Source of the DNA: Trichoplax adhaerens
Taxonomy: Eukaryota; Placozoa; Uniplacotomia; Trichoplacea; Trichoplacidae
Direction: 5' to 3'
DNA length: 64,000 bases
Assembly (NCBI RefSeq): GCF_000150275.1
Contig: NW_002060944.1
Span: forward strand, 4,599,080 to 4,663,079
Shown here piece after piece: positions 28,211 to 40,975 of this stretch. Each line of letters opens with the position of its first letter. Within the stretch, counting starts at the first letter, position 1. The notes below the pieces were generated by a model. That model was not told where the DNA came from, made no database searches, and saw only the letters and a program-made list of their open reading frames with translations. The position numbers and the translations under genes are program-made.

Positions 28211-28553
28211 GTGCCTTATCACTGGCAGCCACTGCTGTGCTGTATAATTATGCTTGCTACCTGCATCTTTTTCCATCTTATCCAGTTTAATTAAGGGTAC
28301 GATTGCTTGTCACATCATTCTCACTTTGTTCGTTACACCCTGGAACATAGCAAGCAGGTCTGTTTACATATGTTGATGAAGGCATACATAATTTCAACAA
28401 TGATTATGCCGTGCTGATCAAATAGGCACAGTAAAAGAGGATAGAAAAGGAGTTGATTAGGTCATGGGCAATTGGGCATGGCCGTGGGAGTGGATAGCAA
28501 CATCGTTGGTCCATTTTACCCCATGCTATCGCAAGAACATACGTAGCGGACGT

Positions 28554-29130
28554 GATCACCTGTGTTGAAGAGAAACTGGAGGGTATGACAGCTCATTTTG
28601 CACACATCATATCCTATTCATTGAACAGTCAGAAATGATGTCATCATAGCAGTCATCGTACTGTACGCGTATCCCTCCCCCCATGTCAACAAAACTTAAC
28701 CTGCGAGTGTCTCGCCAGGTGTACAGTATAATCGTATACGTTATTAATTGATCACCTGTGTTGAAGTAGAGAAACTGGAGAGTATGACAGCTCATTTTGC
28801 ACACATCATATCCTATTGAGTGAACAGTCAGAAATAATGTCATTATAGCAGTCATCGTAGTGTACGCGTATCCCTCACCTCATGTCAACAAAACTTAACC
28901 TGCGAGTGTCTCGCCAGGTGTACAGTATAATCCGTATACGTTATTAATTGATCACCTGTGTTGAAGAAGAGAAACTGGAGGGTATGACAGCTCATTTTGC
29001 ACACATCATATCCCATGGATTGAACAGTCAGAAATAATGTCATCGTAGCAGTCAGCGTGCTGTACGCGTATCCCTCACCCCATGTCAACAAAACTTAACC
29101 TGCGAGTGTCACGCCAGGTGTATAATCGTC
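28554..29130. repeat. Three tandem copies of a unit of about 198 bp
   Basis: Units begin gatcacctgtgttgaag at 28554, 28750 and 28950. They share tatgacagctcattttgc, a block of the form gaacagtcagaaa.. and the end catgtcaacaaaacttaacc. Copies differ at scattered single bases and small indels. Minus-strand open frames of 65-80 codons in each unit are by-products of the repeat. The unit is less AT-rich than its surroundings, so it may derive from a mobile element or an older unique sequence. Confidence 0.88.
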
Positions 29131-29559
29131 TATAGGACCAATCAGACAACTCGATTGAAATGACGTCAATGGCCTGAGAAAAAGTGAAGCCGAAAAGCTC
29201 CACGCGCTATTCTAGGTTCGGATAGGAGATCGGTATCCAGTCTAATACCTAGTAGGCTATTGGTTCTCGCTGGACTAGGCCAACGCCTAGCCAGTGCTTT
29301 AGTTCACAATAGTAAACAAAGCCTTTACAAAGGTACCATTCGCCCCCTTCCACACGACAATATAAGCCCATAGACGCCGTCAACCCCTGGTCAGATTCCT
29401 TATCGTCATAAGGAATTTCCCCATAACGGCGACAAGACAAAAATCCATAGCAACAAAGTTCGATTCGACGGATTCAAAATTGGGGAGAATAAATATTCAA
29501 AGTTAAATCTTATCCGTCTACAATCGTGTAAGTCGTTATCAATGAGCTAAAACGTTCGA

Positions 29560-30500
29560 TTGCTAACGTCATTGATAAGCAGTTCAATCGATGATGATGT
29601 TTGATGATGAAGATTGTGGTTAAGATGAATGAGTAGGAGAAGTCAGTCAAGATAGCTTGGACGATCAACACTTCCATCATGGGAGTATTTTCTCCACCAG
29701 TACTCTAATATTGGAAATCATTCTCGTAGTAATTTACTGTAGCTCAATTAAAACGTCATGATTGCTTACGTTTATATCAATGATGATAATTTCAATCGAT
29801 GCGAGATGGTGATGATGAAGACTGTTGTTTAGTTAAATGAATGTTATTTAAGAATAGTATACAAGTCATGCTGGGCAGTGGCCATATTGACCATATTCAA
29901 CCACTGTTGTATTTCTCCTACTCGAAGCAGAATATGAGAATAATAATATTTAAAATCAGCGTCGTATTCACTTACTTTATTGTTCGTTAAATCGATGAAA
30001 ACATAATAAGTGCTAACATCAAAATCAAGGATGATAATTTAATGTACAGGAAATGTTCCATGATGAAGATTGAACTTTAGTTGGATTGATGTTGTTGAAG
30101 AAGAAAATGGTAAAGTCATGCTCACCACTAGCCATATTGACCATATACTCTCGTACTTTCTCTACTTTAATGTTCGAGATCATCATGGTATTAATTAATG
30201 GTTTTAACCTACTGCGGTTAAATAGTATCAAGATATCATGGACTGCTAATATCTAGATAAACAGTGACGATTTAAATATTAACTATAAAAAGTATTAATC
30301 ATGAAAGATTATAGTTCACTTGGATCAATGTTATTTAAGAACCGTATCGAAAACATGTTGGACTGTGGCCATGTCGATGACGGAGCATTCTCTCTACTCT
30401 GACATTTTATATCATCATCGTACTATCTTACTGTAGTTAAATGAGATCAATATGTCATGGATTGCTAACATCTAGATCAGCGATGATCATTTCACTGAGT
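29560..30500. repeat. Degenerate tandem repeat, unit about 240 bp, about four copies
   Basis: Recurrent blocks in order: a segment like atcaatgatgataatttcaat, then gatgatgaagattg, then gttggatgaatgttatttaag, then aagtcatgctgggcagtgg followed by ccatattgaccata. Copies lie near 29560, 29770, 30010 and 30250, with a partial fifth near 30460. Similarity between copies is clear but low, so the array is old. No coding frame persists across copies. Confidence 0.65.
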
Positions 30501-32024
30501 CTAAAGCTATTTTTCTCTATGGATGGCATTTTCTGTCCTAACTAAATACAAAGAAAATTCATTTTGAATGTCTCTCTTCAACCGTGATGCAATCAATCAG
30601 TACACTATAGTAAATACCTACACCATTTTTTGTCTTCATCAGTTATTTATGTTTTCAATATTTTACTGCACTTAGAAACTTTGATGATTTCGGCCAGTTG
30701 AATATCATTTTTTTTCTGTATCTATCGTGCCTGAGTGCAATCAAGACATAACTAATCAGTGATGGCAATTTTAGTGAGTTAAAAGCGATCAATTCGATCC
30801 TTTCTAGTCATTTTCCATTATACTCTTCGTTAATTTTATTGAGCTGAATAAAGTCTAAACATTCAATACATTAATATAGTAATTCATTTCCGATGTTTTT
30901 CACACTTGACGATGACGACTTCGCTTAGTTTATTCAATTTTCTTCCGTCAGTCAATTTTGACCGTTCTGTACTAGAATGACATCGAAACAGTCAACGCTT
31001 AGTGCCTTTATCAAAGATGATGATTTCAGTCAGTTTCCAATAATATTCTTATACTGTACACCCGTATTGGCTGTACCCGAAACTAGATTGAAAATTTGGA
31101 TCAATTGCCAATACCTTGATATATCACGATGACGATGATTTCACTTACTTTAAAAATAGCCTTCCGATAGACAAATAATTATAATCAAAATTTCTTTCAA
31201 TAGTATGATTATTCTGACAGAATGTTGACGCTAGAAGCAATTCTAAATTATAGATGGTCGCTCTAGCGTCAATTACAATTGCTGATATTTCTGTTAGTCA
31301 AGAATTTCATCTGTCTTTAAATTTTTCTATTTTTAAAATCGTATTGTTAATACTATTTGCGATATAATCGTCATATTTCATCAGATTGACGAATATTTAT
31401 ACAGTACTGTAGTATACTACACATATCATCGGGACATACTGTAATACAAGAAGAATAAGAAAAATCAAAGTCGAGATTTTTCTCATTTATAGACTGCGTT
31501 GAAATCTTCATCACGTACACCACTTGTGTAAATAAAATTGGATCTCAATTTATTTTCATCGATTAGACAAATACAGCGACCAGTAATTAATAAATTATAG
31601 ATTATTTCTTAAGACTAGCTCATTAATTTTTATAAGTTTCATCAAGACAGGGCCATCGATTCGATGAACATCATTTCTGCTTGATGGTGACGGTTAACAA
31701 CTTATCCTTTAGATTGTTATGGAAATCAATGCATAGTTCTACTTCATTCATGTCAACTATTAACAATTTCATGATAATATTTTTAGAATCATTTCGCGCT
31801 CTTATTATGACCGTACCATCGTTGGATAGTTCCATTTCTTTATCAGTTGTTTTTACTTAATCATCTTGAGGCTATGCATGAATTCATGTCATCAATTAGA
31901 GTTAGCCAACCTCTGTCGAAAGTAGATATGCTATAATTAGTCTCATAAATTCATTTTGATGTCTATTAATACGGTATAAATTGATTCTGTTTCGGATAGT
32001 TGCTAAGACTGAAAGAAAAGAATT

Positions 32025-33747
32025 ATGAATCATAATCACACACATGATGGCAGTACAATGCCTACGGGTACGCATAGTATGCATATGCATCCTACTACAG
32101 CTAATAGCCACGCAGGCCATGGACCTTCGTCGACTCCAGGCCATCAAGTAAGAGGAATTAAATCTATTTTGATGATTTTTAATAGCATAGATTGGAATAA
32201 AATTGATATTTTTTAGCATACTAATATGCTATGGTTTGTTCATTGATCGGCTTATACATATGATTACTATTCCATTGCCAGGGATATTTCTATTTTAGTG
32301 ACCAAGCAATAGTCCTGTTTGCTGGTTGGAAAATTACCACCGCTTCTGGTAAATTAAGTAGTCATTACTATGCAAAGCTGTTATTTCAACGTCCTAAATC
32401 GAGAGATTTAAGTGATCGTTCGAAAACGTGATGATAATAATAAATGTATACATCACGTATTCAATTTTTTCACACAATTTATTAATTAGACTTCATTACT
32501 ATTATCTATTGTCAGTTGCATAATACATTTGTTCTCACTCTAGAAAGCATACAATAATTCAGCGTACAGTTGATTTTTGCCCTTTAGATAGCTAAAAAAT
32601 TGAATGCATTATCCGCTTGTCTAGATACAATTGCAATGAACATTTTTAGAGTATCTAATACACCTTTAATATGATGTGAAAAATGCTTAACATTGGCAAG
32701 ATATTGAAATACGATTGTAATAAATAGGACAGGCAGCCAGTACATCTATAATACGATAATGCAATTAAATGCCAACATTTGCAAAATTTTGAAATACGAT
32801 TGTAATAAATAGCATCCAGTATACTTTTAAAACAATGATGTAAATAATTACTAACATTTTCAAAATAGTGAAATACTATTGCAATAAATAGAACAGAGCA
32901 TCCAGTATACCTGTAGTACAATGATATAAAAAATACTAACATTTCCAAAATATTAAAACACGTTTACAATGTATAGAACAGTGCCCATTCCACCTATAAT
33001 ACAATGATGCAAAAATACTAACATTTGTAAAATACTAAAATTTAGGAATGGCTCTATCCTGTGTGGGTATTTTCTTTTTGGCTTGGCTTTATGAAGGTTT
33101 AAAAGTTTTTCGTGAAAGATGGTTTTACAATAGTATCCAATACGATCGTAGTCGTAAAATTAGTAAAATTACGGAAAGGTAAGCAATTTTTTGGGCTATT
33201 GGAGACTCCTAGAATCTGATGGAGTGAACGTATTGTTCTTAGAAATACTATAACAATTATGATACTAATAGAAATAGGTTAACTTTGATGTATTCTTTGC
33301 AGTCTTTATTGTAATGAATATTGAAAATTAGGTAATAACTTGCTTGTTGAAAAGTAAAATTTGGATTCATCATATTGTGCTTGATTATAAAAAATCAATC
33401 TCTTTATAGAGTAACATTAATCCCACTGTGTTTATTAACGGTTATCATCAGCTCATTTGCAACCTTGATTGATTTATTCTACGTTAATATTAAAGTTTGA
33501 GCGATGCAAACTAATACATGATGTCCTTTCTTCATTTCTTAGCTTTTCTGGAAGATGTTTCGGTGACCATATACTACAAACGATTCTACATGTCATTCAA
33601 ATTGTGTTGAGCTACTTCTTAATGTTAATTTTCATGACCTATAACGGCTACTTATGCATAGCTGTTGCTGCTGGCTCTGGCTTTGGCTATTTGACTTTTG
33701 GATGGCTTCGTAGAACCTTCCAAGACACGACCGAACATTGTCATTAA
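32025..33747 (+). CDS. SLC31A1: CTR1-family high-affinity copper transporter
   Basis: Four exons join in phase (32025-32147, 32282-32348, 33046-33178, 33543-33747) to give 175 residues, the normal CTR1 size. The N-terminal ectodomain is rich in His and Met ([22 protein letters not shown]), as expected for copper capture. TM1 is [16 protein letters not shown], followed by the cytosolic [17 protein letters not shown]2 contains the selectivity motif MxxxM ([20 protein letters not shown]) and TM3 the GxxxG motif ([11 protein letters not shown]). The protein ends in HCH, like human CTR1. CTR1 forms a trimeric plasma-membrane channel for Cu(I). It matches SLC31A1 better than SLC31A2 because of the Met/His-rich N-terminus and the HCH tail. 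The second intron is expanded by a tandem repeat. Confidence 0.95.
32655..33045. repeat. Intronic tandem repeat reaching the CTR1 exon-3 acceptor
   Basis: Four to five degenerate copies with a period of about 85 bp fill the end of CTR1 intron 2. The core is actaacatttgcaaaat, then attgaaatacgattgtaat, then aaatagaacag and a block like ccagtatacctataatacaatgat. The last copy stops at tactaaaatttag, which is the splice acceptor of exon 3, so the repeat supplies the acceptor region. Confidence 0.8.
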
Positions 33748-36700
33748 TCTACAACTCCACTAGATACTGCAGTGCCACTTTTAAAGCAACCTTCATTTAG
33801 GGATAATAAGAACTTTTTAATGATTTAATTAGTTGTTTAGAATGTTTCTTACATGAACAATATAGACCATTGTAATTCAAATTCATAATGTTGCTTTCAG
33901 TTGTTAATAAGTTCTTGTTAATTCAATCATTGCTTTCGATATGATTTTAGAGGCTGGTTTCTGTTATTATCCTTGTGAATATCTATAGCAGATATTTTTC
34001 TATTCCATATTTATGCAATTGTTCTGGATCATTTTAGATATTTCCTCAAGTAAATAAATGACTTGGAAATTTTATTAACCAAAGTTTCCTGGAAAAATCG
34101 TAAAAGTGATTAATAGAAGTCGATACGAAAACCTGTACCTGATTATTTGGCTTTGTATAAGGTAGCAACGTGTAAAAAAAATAGGCATTACTTCTGAAGA
34201 AAATAGTGAAATTGCGAATATTAATTTATACTTTACGTTACACTTATGCTTTAAAGGTATACATATCTCTGGTAGTCAGTAGAATTAAAGTCTACTTTTG
34301 ACGATCTAATACCAGTACACGATTTCCTTTTATCAAAAAGTTCTGTTAAATATGGCTACTTGGGATGTATTTAAATATTACTCTATTTGATCTACAGTAT
34401 ACACAACGGCAACAAACTAATACGTATTCCAGTATAAATGTGTAACAAGCATTTAAATCAGTCATTCGGGTCGATCTCAATATTCTACAGCACACTAACT
34501 GCATCTACAAAAGAACGTTAGCATGCTAAAACTAACAGCGACTTTAAGACCATCACAAAAAATTTAGGTTTAGAGGGTAAAGATAAGTACAGAAATTCAT
34601 TTTAAAAATATTGCTGTATGATTTACTATGAGATAATACTTCTACTCTAAAGTAGTAGAGAATAAACTAAATGATCTTCAGCGCCAATGACATCATCATA
34701 ATAATTCATTTGATCTGATGGCAGCGCCTACAAAGGTTCGCTCTTTCCTGCTTAAACATACATATGCGAGTATATATAGAAATCTATATGCTTAGATCAT
34801 GTACATATATCGGTTATATTCGTATATATGTGTAGATGATATAATTACGTATACATTGATTAAGTAGAATCTTTTGTTGCCAGGCTACAAACATCATCGA
34901 TTGATTTTGTTTCTTATCTTAAATATACGCGAATATAAGCTTAATCTGTCCCTTTAGAAAAGGTTTTCATAAAAAGGGAGGAATTAAATGAATAACTAAC
35001 CTTCTACTCCCGTAATCATCAATGGACTATAAAAAATGACGTAACCTGGAGATGGTATATGTGATCAGAATGCAAAATGGCGAAATAGCTGCCAAAATGT
35101 AAAGCAGATTTGCGATTACTAACAAAGCCATCGCGGTGAAATTTCCAATTATAGTAGTATTAGGGTACTTTTAAAGCTTTACTGCACCAATTGGGAATCA
35201 CATCATCGATGATATCAGCAGTCATCATCAGCTAAATCGCAGATCTCACTAGAAATTTCTTCCATACTTACCATCGAACGCCGTATCACGATGGTCCGAT
35301 ATCTTATTCGATAGAATTATTCTAAAGTAGCTTAAGCTTAAGCTATAATGTGGTTCTTAAGTATAGAAGACCCCTATGCTATCACGTAATCAATTTAAAG
35401 TGAGACTGCTCAATGATTGATCTCATTAGCGGTGATTTCAATCGCTTAAGCTATCGTATAAATCTATCTTCCAGTATGGAATTCTTTCTAGACCATTTTG
35501 TAATCGTTTCACAGCTATACTCTAACGAGAGTTAGAAACTCCAATATGGATGATTCAATTCCTGATATATGAAATTGGATAATCAATTGTGAAACTAGGA
35601 CTAATTCCACAATAATAGAGATCCTTTCGGTTTTGATATATATGAATTAGATTAACGGGGGGAAAATAAGAAAGTGGGCACTTTAGTGTATTGACCGATT
35701 AGTATTGCATTCTAGGCATTTACCGATTTAATTTTAAAATTATCTTAATAGGATCACAGCTAATACACAGTTACCCCCTAAAATATCGATGATGATCCTT
35801 TATAATTTATAGCGAATATACTATAGAAAATTAAACTGCATCGTTGGCCCATTTAATGATACAATATAACAAGTATTTTAGCAAAACATAAGTAGAAAGT
35901 GATAGTTAATAAATGACAATAATGATACAAAATCTTCTTTATATGACCTTGAGAGAAAGAATTACAACTTTTACGTAGTACATAGCTATCTATAGCAATC
36001 AGATAAAAATATCGACAGCATTGTAAACATAATAAATTAGGTAACATTTTACTATTTGCAAGAGCTACTAAGAATGATAATAACAGGATATAGAATAGAA
36101 AATAGGAGTTGAATTCCTGATTTTAAATCATGAAAATAAAATATCAACATCTCTGCATTAATAATAAGCCTGACTCCGTATAATTGAAATACAAATTATC
36201 AAAGTGTTAAAAATAGCCTACAACCGGCAGGTATAAATGTTAATCAATATGAACAAATCAAAACTGAGAAATAGAGGTTATTCTGAGGTTTATATTGGCA
36301 TAGATTTTTGATATTTCATGTCAATGATCAGCTACTGGATATTGAAAATCTTGACATCGCGTTACGAAAATATCAAAATAGTAATAGTAGGAGAAATATA
36401 CGTAGGTCTTATAAGTTAAAATCTTAATTGTAGGGATACCGAAGGTTAATATTAGAAACAACAGCGAATTATTTCTAGATCGATTTTAGCGCATATTTTT
36501 TAATCGAATGCTTGATTTACTGTACAGTATATATGTACAGCCTTTGATATTGAAACTTAGCGAACTATTACTCGATTTCTTAGTACATATTTTGCTCATT
36601 GACTACTTGATTCACTGTACATGTACAGCTTTAGATATAGAAACACCAGCCAGGTATTGTTAGATTGATTTTAGGGCATATTTTGCTAATCGAGTGCTTG

Positions 36701-36801
36701 ATTTACGGTATATATTTGCATGGATTGATTAAGTAACATATCAAATGAATGTAGAGTAAAAAAGAGATTGGATTAAGAATATTCCAGCATTAAATAAAAG
36801 T
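33748..36801. other. Intergenic; nothing coding recognised
   Basis: About 3 kb between the CTR1 stop and the stop of the convergent RVxF-motif gene. I see no exon with a recognisable product. The only structure noted is the degenerate repeat at 36480-36720. Confidence 0.5.
36480..36720. repeat. Degenerate tandem repeat, about 100-bp unit, nearly three copies
   Basis: Each unit carries gattttagcgcatatttt, then a block like aatcgagtgcttgatttac, then tgtacagtatatatgtacag and a part like tttgatattgaaac. Copies start near 36481, 36575 and 36667. The array lies directly downstream of the stop codon of the minus-strand gene at 36802 and may fall in its 3' UTR. Confidence 0.65.
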
Positions 36802-39498
36802 CTATTCTTTATTGCTGGAGTTATCTGTTAATAAATCGAATTGTTGAATTCTCAAACGGTTATAGATAGCTAGTGATGGTTGATGCTTTGGGCGAGTATA
36901 GTCGGCACTATTTGTCATTCCATTTCTCAAATCTAAAGATAAATAAAATTTTATGGATTAACATTTGTAAGAAATTAAAGTCAGTATGAACGATATAACA
37001 GAAATAGATACAATTAGTTTATTTAATTAATATCAGAATACATACTTAAATTTCGGCCACGAGAAACAATACCAACACATTTAGTAATATCAGGCTGGCC
37101 CTCAGGCTGACGAATTAGTTCCATTGGTAATAATCTGCGATCGCAATGTAAAAATAAATCAGATGTAATATAGAAAAATGATTATACAGTATCACAACAT
37201 CATCAGATGGAATTATCCATATATGATACTAATAGAATAATATTTAACTATAAGGTATCGCATTAGTCATTCGGATATGATCGCCTCATTTATAATATCT
37301 TTCATTAGAGAATTACATGCTTGAGCATGTTGGATTAGTCATACACCATGAAGATATACGATATGTGCACTAAATGAAATGATTCTAATCGCAAAATTAA
37401 CAACCTTTCTTTCTTCACTCGTAAGAAAATTACTATACTTGAGCATGTTGGATTAATCTTACACTATTAAGATATGACAAATGAAGTGAATGGAATGACT
37501 GTAATCACAAAATTAACAACTTTGCTTTCTTCAATCATAAAAAACTGCTATTCTTGAGCATATTGGATTAATCTTATAATGAAGATACGGCAAATGAAAT
37601 GATTCTAATCACATAATTAATAACCTTCCTTTCTTCAAAGCACCACTTGCTGACGAATTCTTACTCGTTGGACGTTGATTTAAATGCCTAAATTCCCACT
37701 GCTGCTTTTCGAGCCTTTCTGTAGGTAATTGAGTAACTGGTCGTCTAATATGATCATAACTGTCTTTTTGATTTAAGAAGTTTCCCTGATGTTGCATTTT
37801 TACTCGATTAGTGGGAAATTGAGTTACTGGTCGAGTTGTAGTATTATTGTCATATCTTGGGCTAGAAGCAGTATCATATTGGCGCTGGTTAAACTTTCCT
37901 ATTGGCGATTGCGGAGTTATAATTTTAACTGACTGACTAAACCACTGGTTATGTTGAGATTTTTCTGGTCGATTTGAAGGTATTTGAGTTTCTGGTCGTT
38001 TTATGACAACTTGTCCTTCGTTATGATTTGTTGACGTCTCATTAAATTGATGGAGCTGTCGAGGAGAATATCCATTGTATACACCATGACGTGGGCTAAA
38101 TTTACCCTTGATAGTAAACATTTCTTCTTCCCGTTGTTGTAATCTTTGTTGTTTCTTGGCCAATAATTGTTGTTGCTGTACATCTAAGATGAAATCTTTA
38201 ACACGTACTACCTTTTTAGCCGTAGCTTGGCGTAGTTTTTCAGCTGGTGCTAGGTTATTCTATATTTAATGGATAAGGTATCCAAAATTTTAGTTTATTT
38301 ATGACCATTAATGTTTATAGTACTAGGAAATAGTTTACTTTTATTCTAGGTTCCAGTTTCTTCTCCTGAGCTTGTTTGAATGGAGCTTCAACCAATGGGT
38401 TTGTCTTGATTACTTCCTCATTAGTATCGATTTGATGTTGATTCGATAGGTAATATCCAGTTTTAGCTAGGAAATGCAATTCTTCTTGTTTCAGTGGCTC
38501 TAAAAGTGGAAATGCCGCAATAATTTCATAAAATTTATTACTGCTGTACTAAGCAGAGCATTTATTGAAGTATTAAACAATTTACTATATTAAGAAAAGG
38601 ATCATTTTTAGTTATCTTTATAGAGTAGTAAGGGACTAAAGTGTTGTCGCCAATACTAAATTTTAAATAAATCATAGACATACTTTCATTAACAAGACCA
38701 GTTGGTATATAGTTTTTCTTGTCAGTTATGATATTGCCATTAGGTTTTGTATACTAAATAACGTAAATAGATATAGAAGTTATATTTTATAAGCATATTT
38801 GGCATTTAATCTATTATAAAAAGGTAATACTGTGTAAAGTTACGAGTATTAGATGGGCAAAATAAGTCAATTCCAATTTTTAAATAAAGATAAAAGAAGA
38901 TTATTTGTCAGACTTTTTGAAAAACTTTATATACTAAGATAAGTTTAATCCATTTCTAGAGTAATGAAAATTTTAAAATATTAAAAGAAAAGCTATACTG
39001 TATACCATCAATATTTATTTAATTATAATTTAGCTAATATAAATTATGCCCTACGTAAATATATCAATGCTAGCCGATAAAAATTAAGTTGTAATTCAGG
39101 AAATTTATAGTGATATCTAAAATGGGTAGCATTAACTGGATTCTCGATAGCTATAATCATTTGGGGACTTATATGAATATCTAAGAAATAGTTCAATTTT
39201 ATGGTAAAGTTTGCGCAAATTCATTACAGCTATGTTGTACTTTCATTTATACATAGTTCATAGATAGGGTCTACTAAAATATGAGAAATCACTGCCTTAA
39301 GGTTTTACTGTCTATTCGATTTTGTAACTTTTTATTTATGTCTACCTGTAAGAATCGAACTCTTTTGTGGCGATTCTTCTTTGGTCGTGGGAATACCGCC
39401 TGATTGCCAGCAGTATTGACAAAACATCCATCAAGTAGGCTTGGTTCATCTCCATCCATACCCAGACCAGAATCTGGTCGGGCTGGGATATCTGCCAT
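36802..39498 (-). CDS. Unrecognised 412-residue protein with RVxF-like motif and RPxTQxPxxR repeats
   Basis: Six exons join perfectly in phase (39498-39346, 38753-38684, 38499-38339, 38259-37625, 37134-37046, 36932-36802). The start is the ATG at 39498 (MADIPARPDSGLGMDGDEPS); upstream the frame opens only at a TTG. Near residue 45 is KNRHKRVRFL, which fits the RVxF docking consensus for protein phosphatase 1. A Gln/Lys-rich, probably helical stretch follows (residues about 130-170, LLAKKQQRLQQREEEMF). Then come three copies of a motif: KRPETQIPSNRPEK, TRPVTQFPTNRVKM and RRPVTQLPTERLEK. The C-terminal part looks conserved (LLPMELIRQPEGQPDI, VGIVSRGRNLNLRNGM) and ends FDLLTDNSSNKE. I see no enzyme domain, signal peptide or membrane segment. 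The layout suggests a disordered cytoskeletal or regulatory protein; that is inference. Confidence 0.8.
37320..37640. repeat. Tandem repeat spanning a splice donor of the RVxF-motif gene
   Basis: Three copies, about 104-116 bp apart, share cttgagcatgttggatta, then a segment with aagatatg..aaatga, then ctaatcacaaaattaacaac and cttcctttcttc. Landmarks gattctaatc, gactgtaatc and gattctaatc lie at 37381, 37497 and 37601. The copy at 37601-37640 contains the last codons and donor of the large coding exon (donor at 37624); the other two are intronic. Confidence 0.8.
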
Positions 39499-40675
39499 AT
39501 TTTGGCTACAGTATAATCTTTTCCAATCTAATGAAAACAAGTTTCAGGATAATAGTTAGCACCGAATTGAAAGAGCTAAATTTAATACACTACATCAATA
39601 TCACATAGAAGATTGACTCTTTGCAATATTGGCAGCGATTACCTAAATGCTACTTTTAGCAATAACTGTTATATGCGTTAGACGTATACGAAAGACAATA
39701 ATAATCAAAATAATATGATCGCTATCAAGTCCCGATAGTAAGTCGCTGTTGATGATAATTTTTCTAAAGTCCTACAATTTAATAATCGAGCCCAGTCTTA
39801 GTTACTATCGTGATGCAAACAACTTAATGATGAGTAAACGCAATGATAATGGTGTAGTTACATTAATTAAATAGTAAATTGGCTTAAAATAGAATCAATA
39901 CGCGCAAATCATGCACAAAAGTATAATTCTTTGAGCCTGTATTTGAACAAGGAGAATAATGTTACAGAAACTTTAAGTGTCCGCGGATATCGCGATCAAC
40001 ATTGGCTACTACTGGCTTCTAAAGCAATAGTAATTACCTTTTAAACTACTGTTTCGCTATAGTATAAGTGCGATAAATTTTAGCTTAACTTCTAATAGTA
40101 CGATATTAGTTTAGACTTCATTTTATGTTTCTATAGGCCAACATAACGCAACAATACTAATCTTTGCGATAATTTTATATTTACATGCTACAAACTAGGT
40201 ATATTAAAGAAATTATCCAGAATATACTGCTATCATATGCATTTCATAGTTCACTGACAGTAATTAAAGATCTAATTTCTTTCACGTAGATTACATTTAT
40301 CGTAGATTTCTTATCTTTATCAGATCTAATCAATTCTAGTAGATAATAATTTATGACAGATGTCTTTTACCTTTTAAGATCTATACCTTATTATCTAATA
40401 GTAAGCTATCCTACCTTATTGTAAACGGAGAGAAATTGGATTTCAAGACATCGAAACCCATAGAGCGTAACTTTGTCTGCAATTCACATTTATCAGACAT
40501 AAAAGAATTTATTTATGTCTATTAATCCCAGGCAATCAAACAGTAAACGAAGGAAAGAATCGATTACTACTGTTTCCATAGCAACGGAGAGGAATCGACT
40601 ATGCAACACCATAATAGCATCTTGATATCACTGGTAATATTCCACGTTGTAATATAGTTATTATTTATGTAGAAA

Positions 40676-40975
40676 TGGATTTAATTATTATGGCTTTAAA
40701 ATGTTGACTTTAAAGTGTTTATTTCTTTCTGTTTATATACTAATTTTAACTTTAAAATATTGACTATAAAGTGTTTAGTCCTTTTCCTTCATATAATAAT
40801 TTTAACAGATTCTAATTAACGTCGTGGTGATAAATTAGAAATAGATAAATCAGAAATGAATTTGATAATTATGGCTTTAAAATGTTAACTATAAGGCGTT
40901 TATTCCTTTTTGTTCATGTACGTAATTTTAATAGATTATAATTATTGCTGTGATGACAAATTAGCATATGACTAA
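40676..40975. repeat. Short degenerate repeat, about three copies
   Basis: The phrase attatggctttaaaatgtt appears near 40687 and 40870, with a related tttaaaatattgactataaa near 40750. Each is followed by aagtgtttattcctttt-like sequence, then taattttaa and agattctaatta. The copies are imperfect and no coding sense is seen. Confidence 0.5.

Larger units (their letters stand above)
26014..32024. other. Six-kilobase gene-free block with several repeat arrays
   Basis: Between the ASPM stop and the copper-transporter start I find no exon with a recognisable protein or a consistent splice chain. 26014-27420 and 30500-32024 are plain AT-rich sequence. The centre is filled by three repeat arrays listed separately (27430-28210, 28554-29130, 29560-30500). 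The copper-transporter promoter should lie just before 32025. Confidence 0.6.

Noticed and set aside
28607-29091. Two similar minus-strand frames of about 70-80 codons that look like a small gene family
   Set aside because: They are copies of the 198-bp tandem repeat, contain no recognisable domain and differ in ends because of indels.
29200-29290. Short GC-richer stretch considered as a tRNA gene
   Set aside because: No A-box/B-box pair with proper spacing and no cloverleaf could be folded by eye.
31902-32219. 105-codon minus-strand open frame
   Set aside because: It is antisense to the first CTR1 exon; its His/Met codons give the apparent frame.
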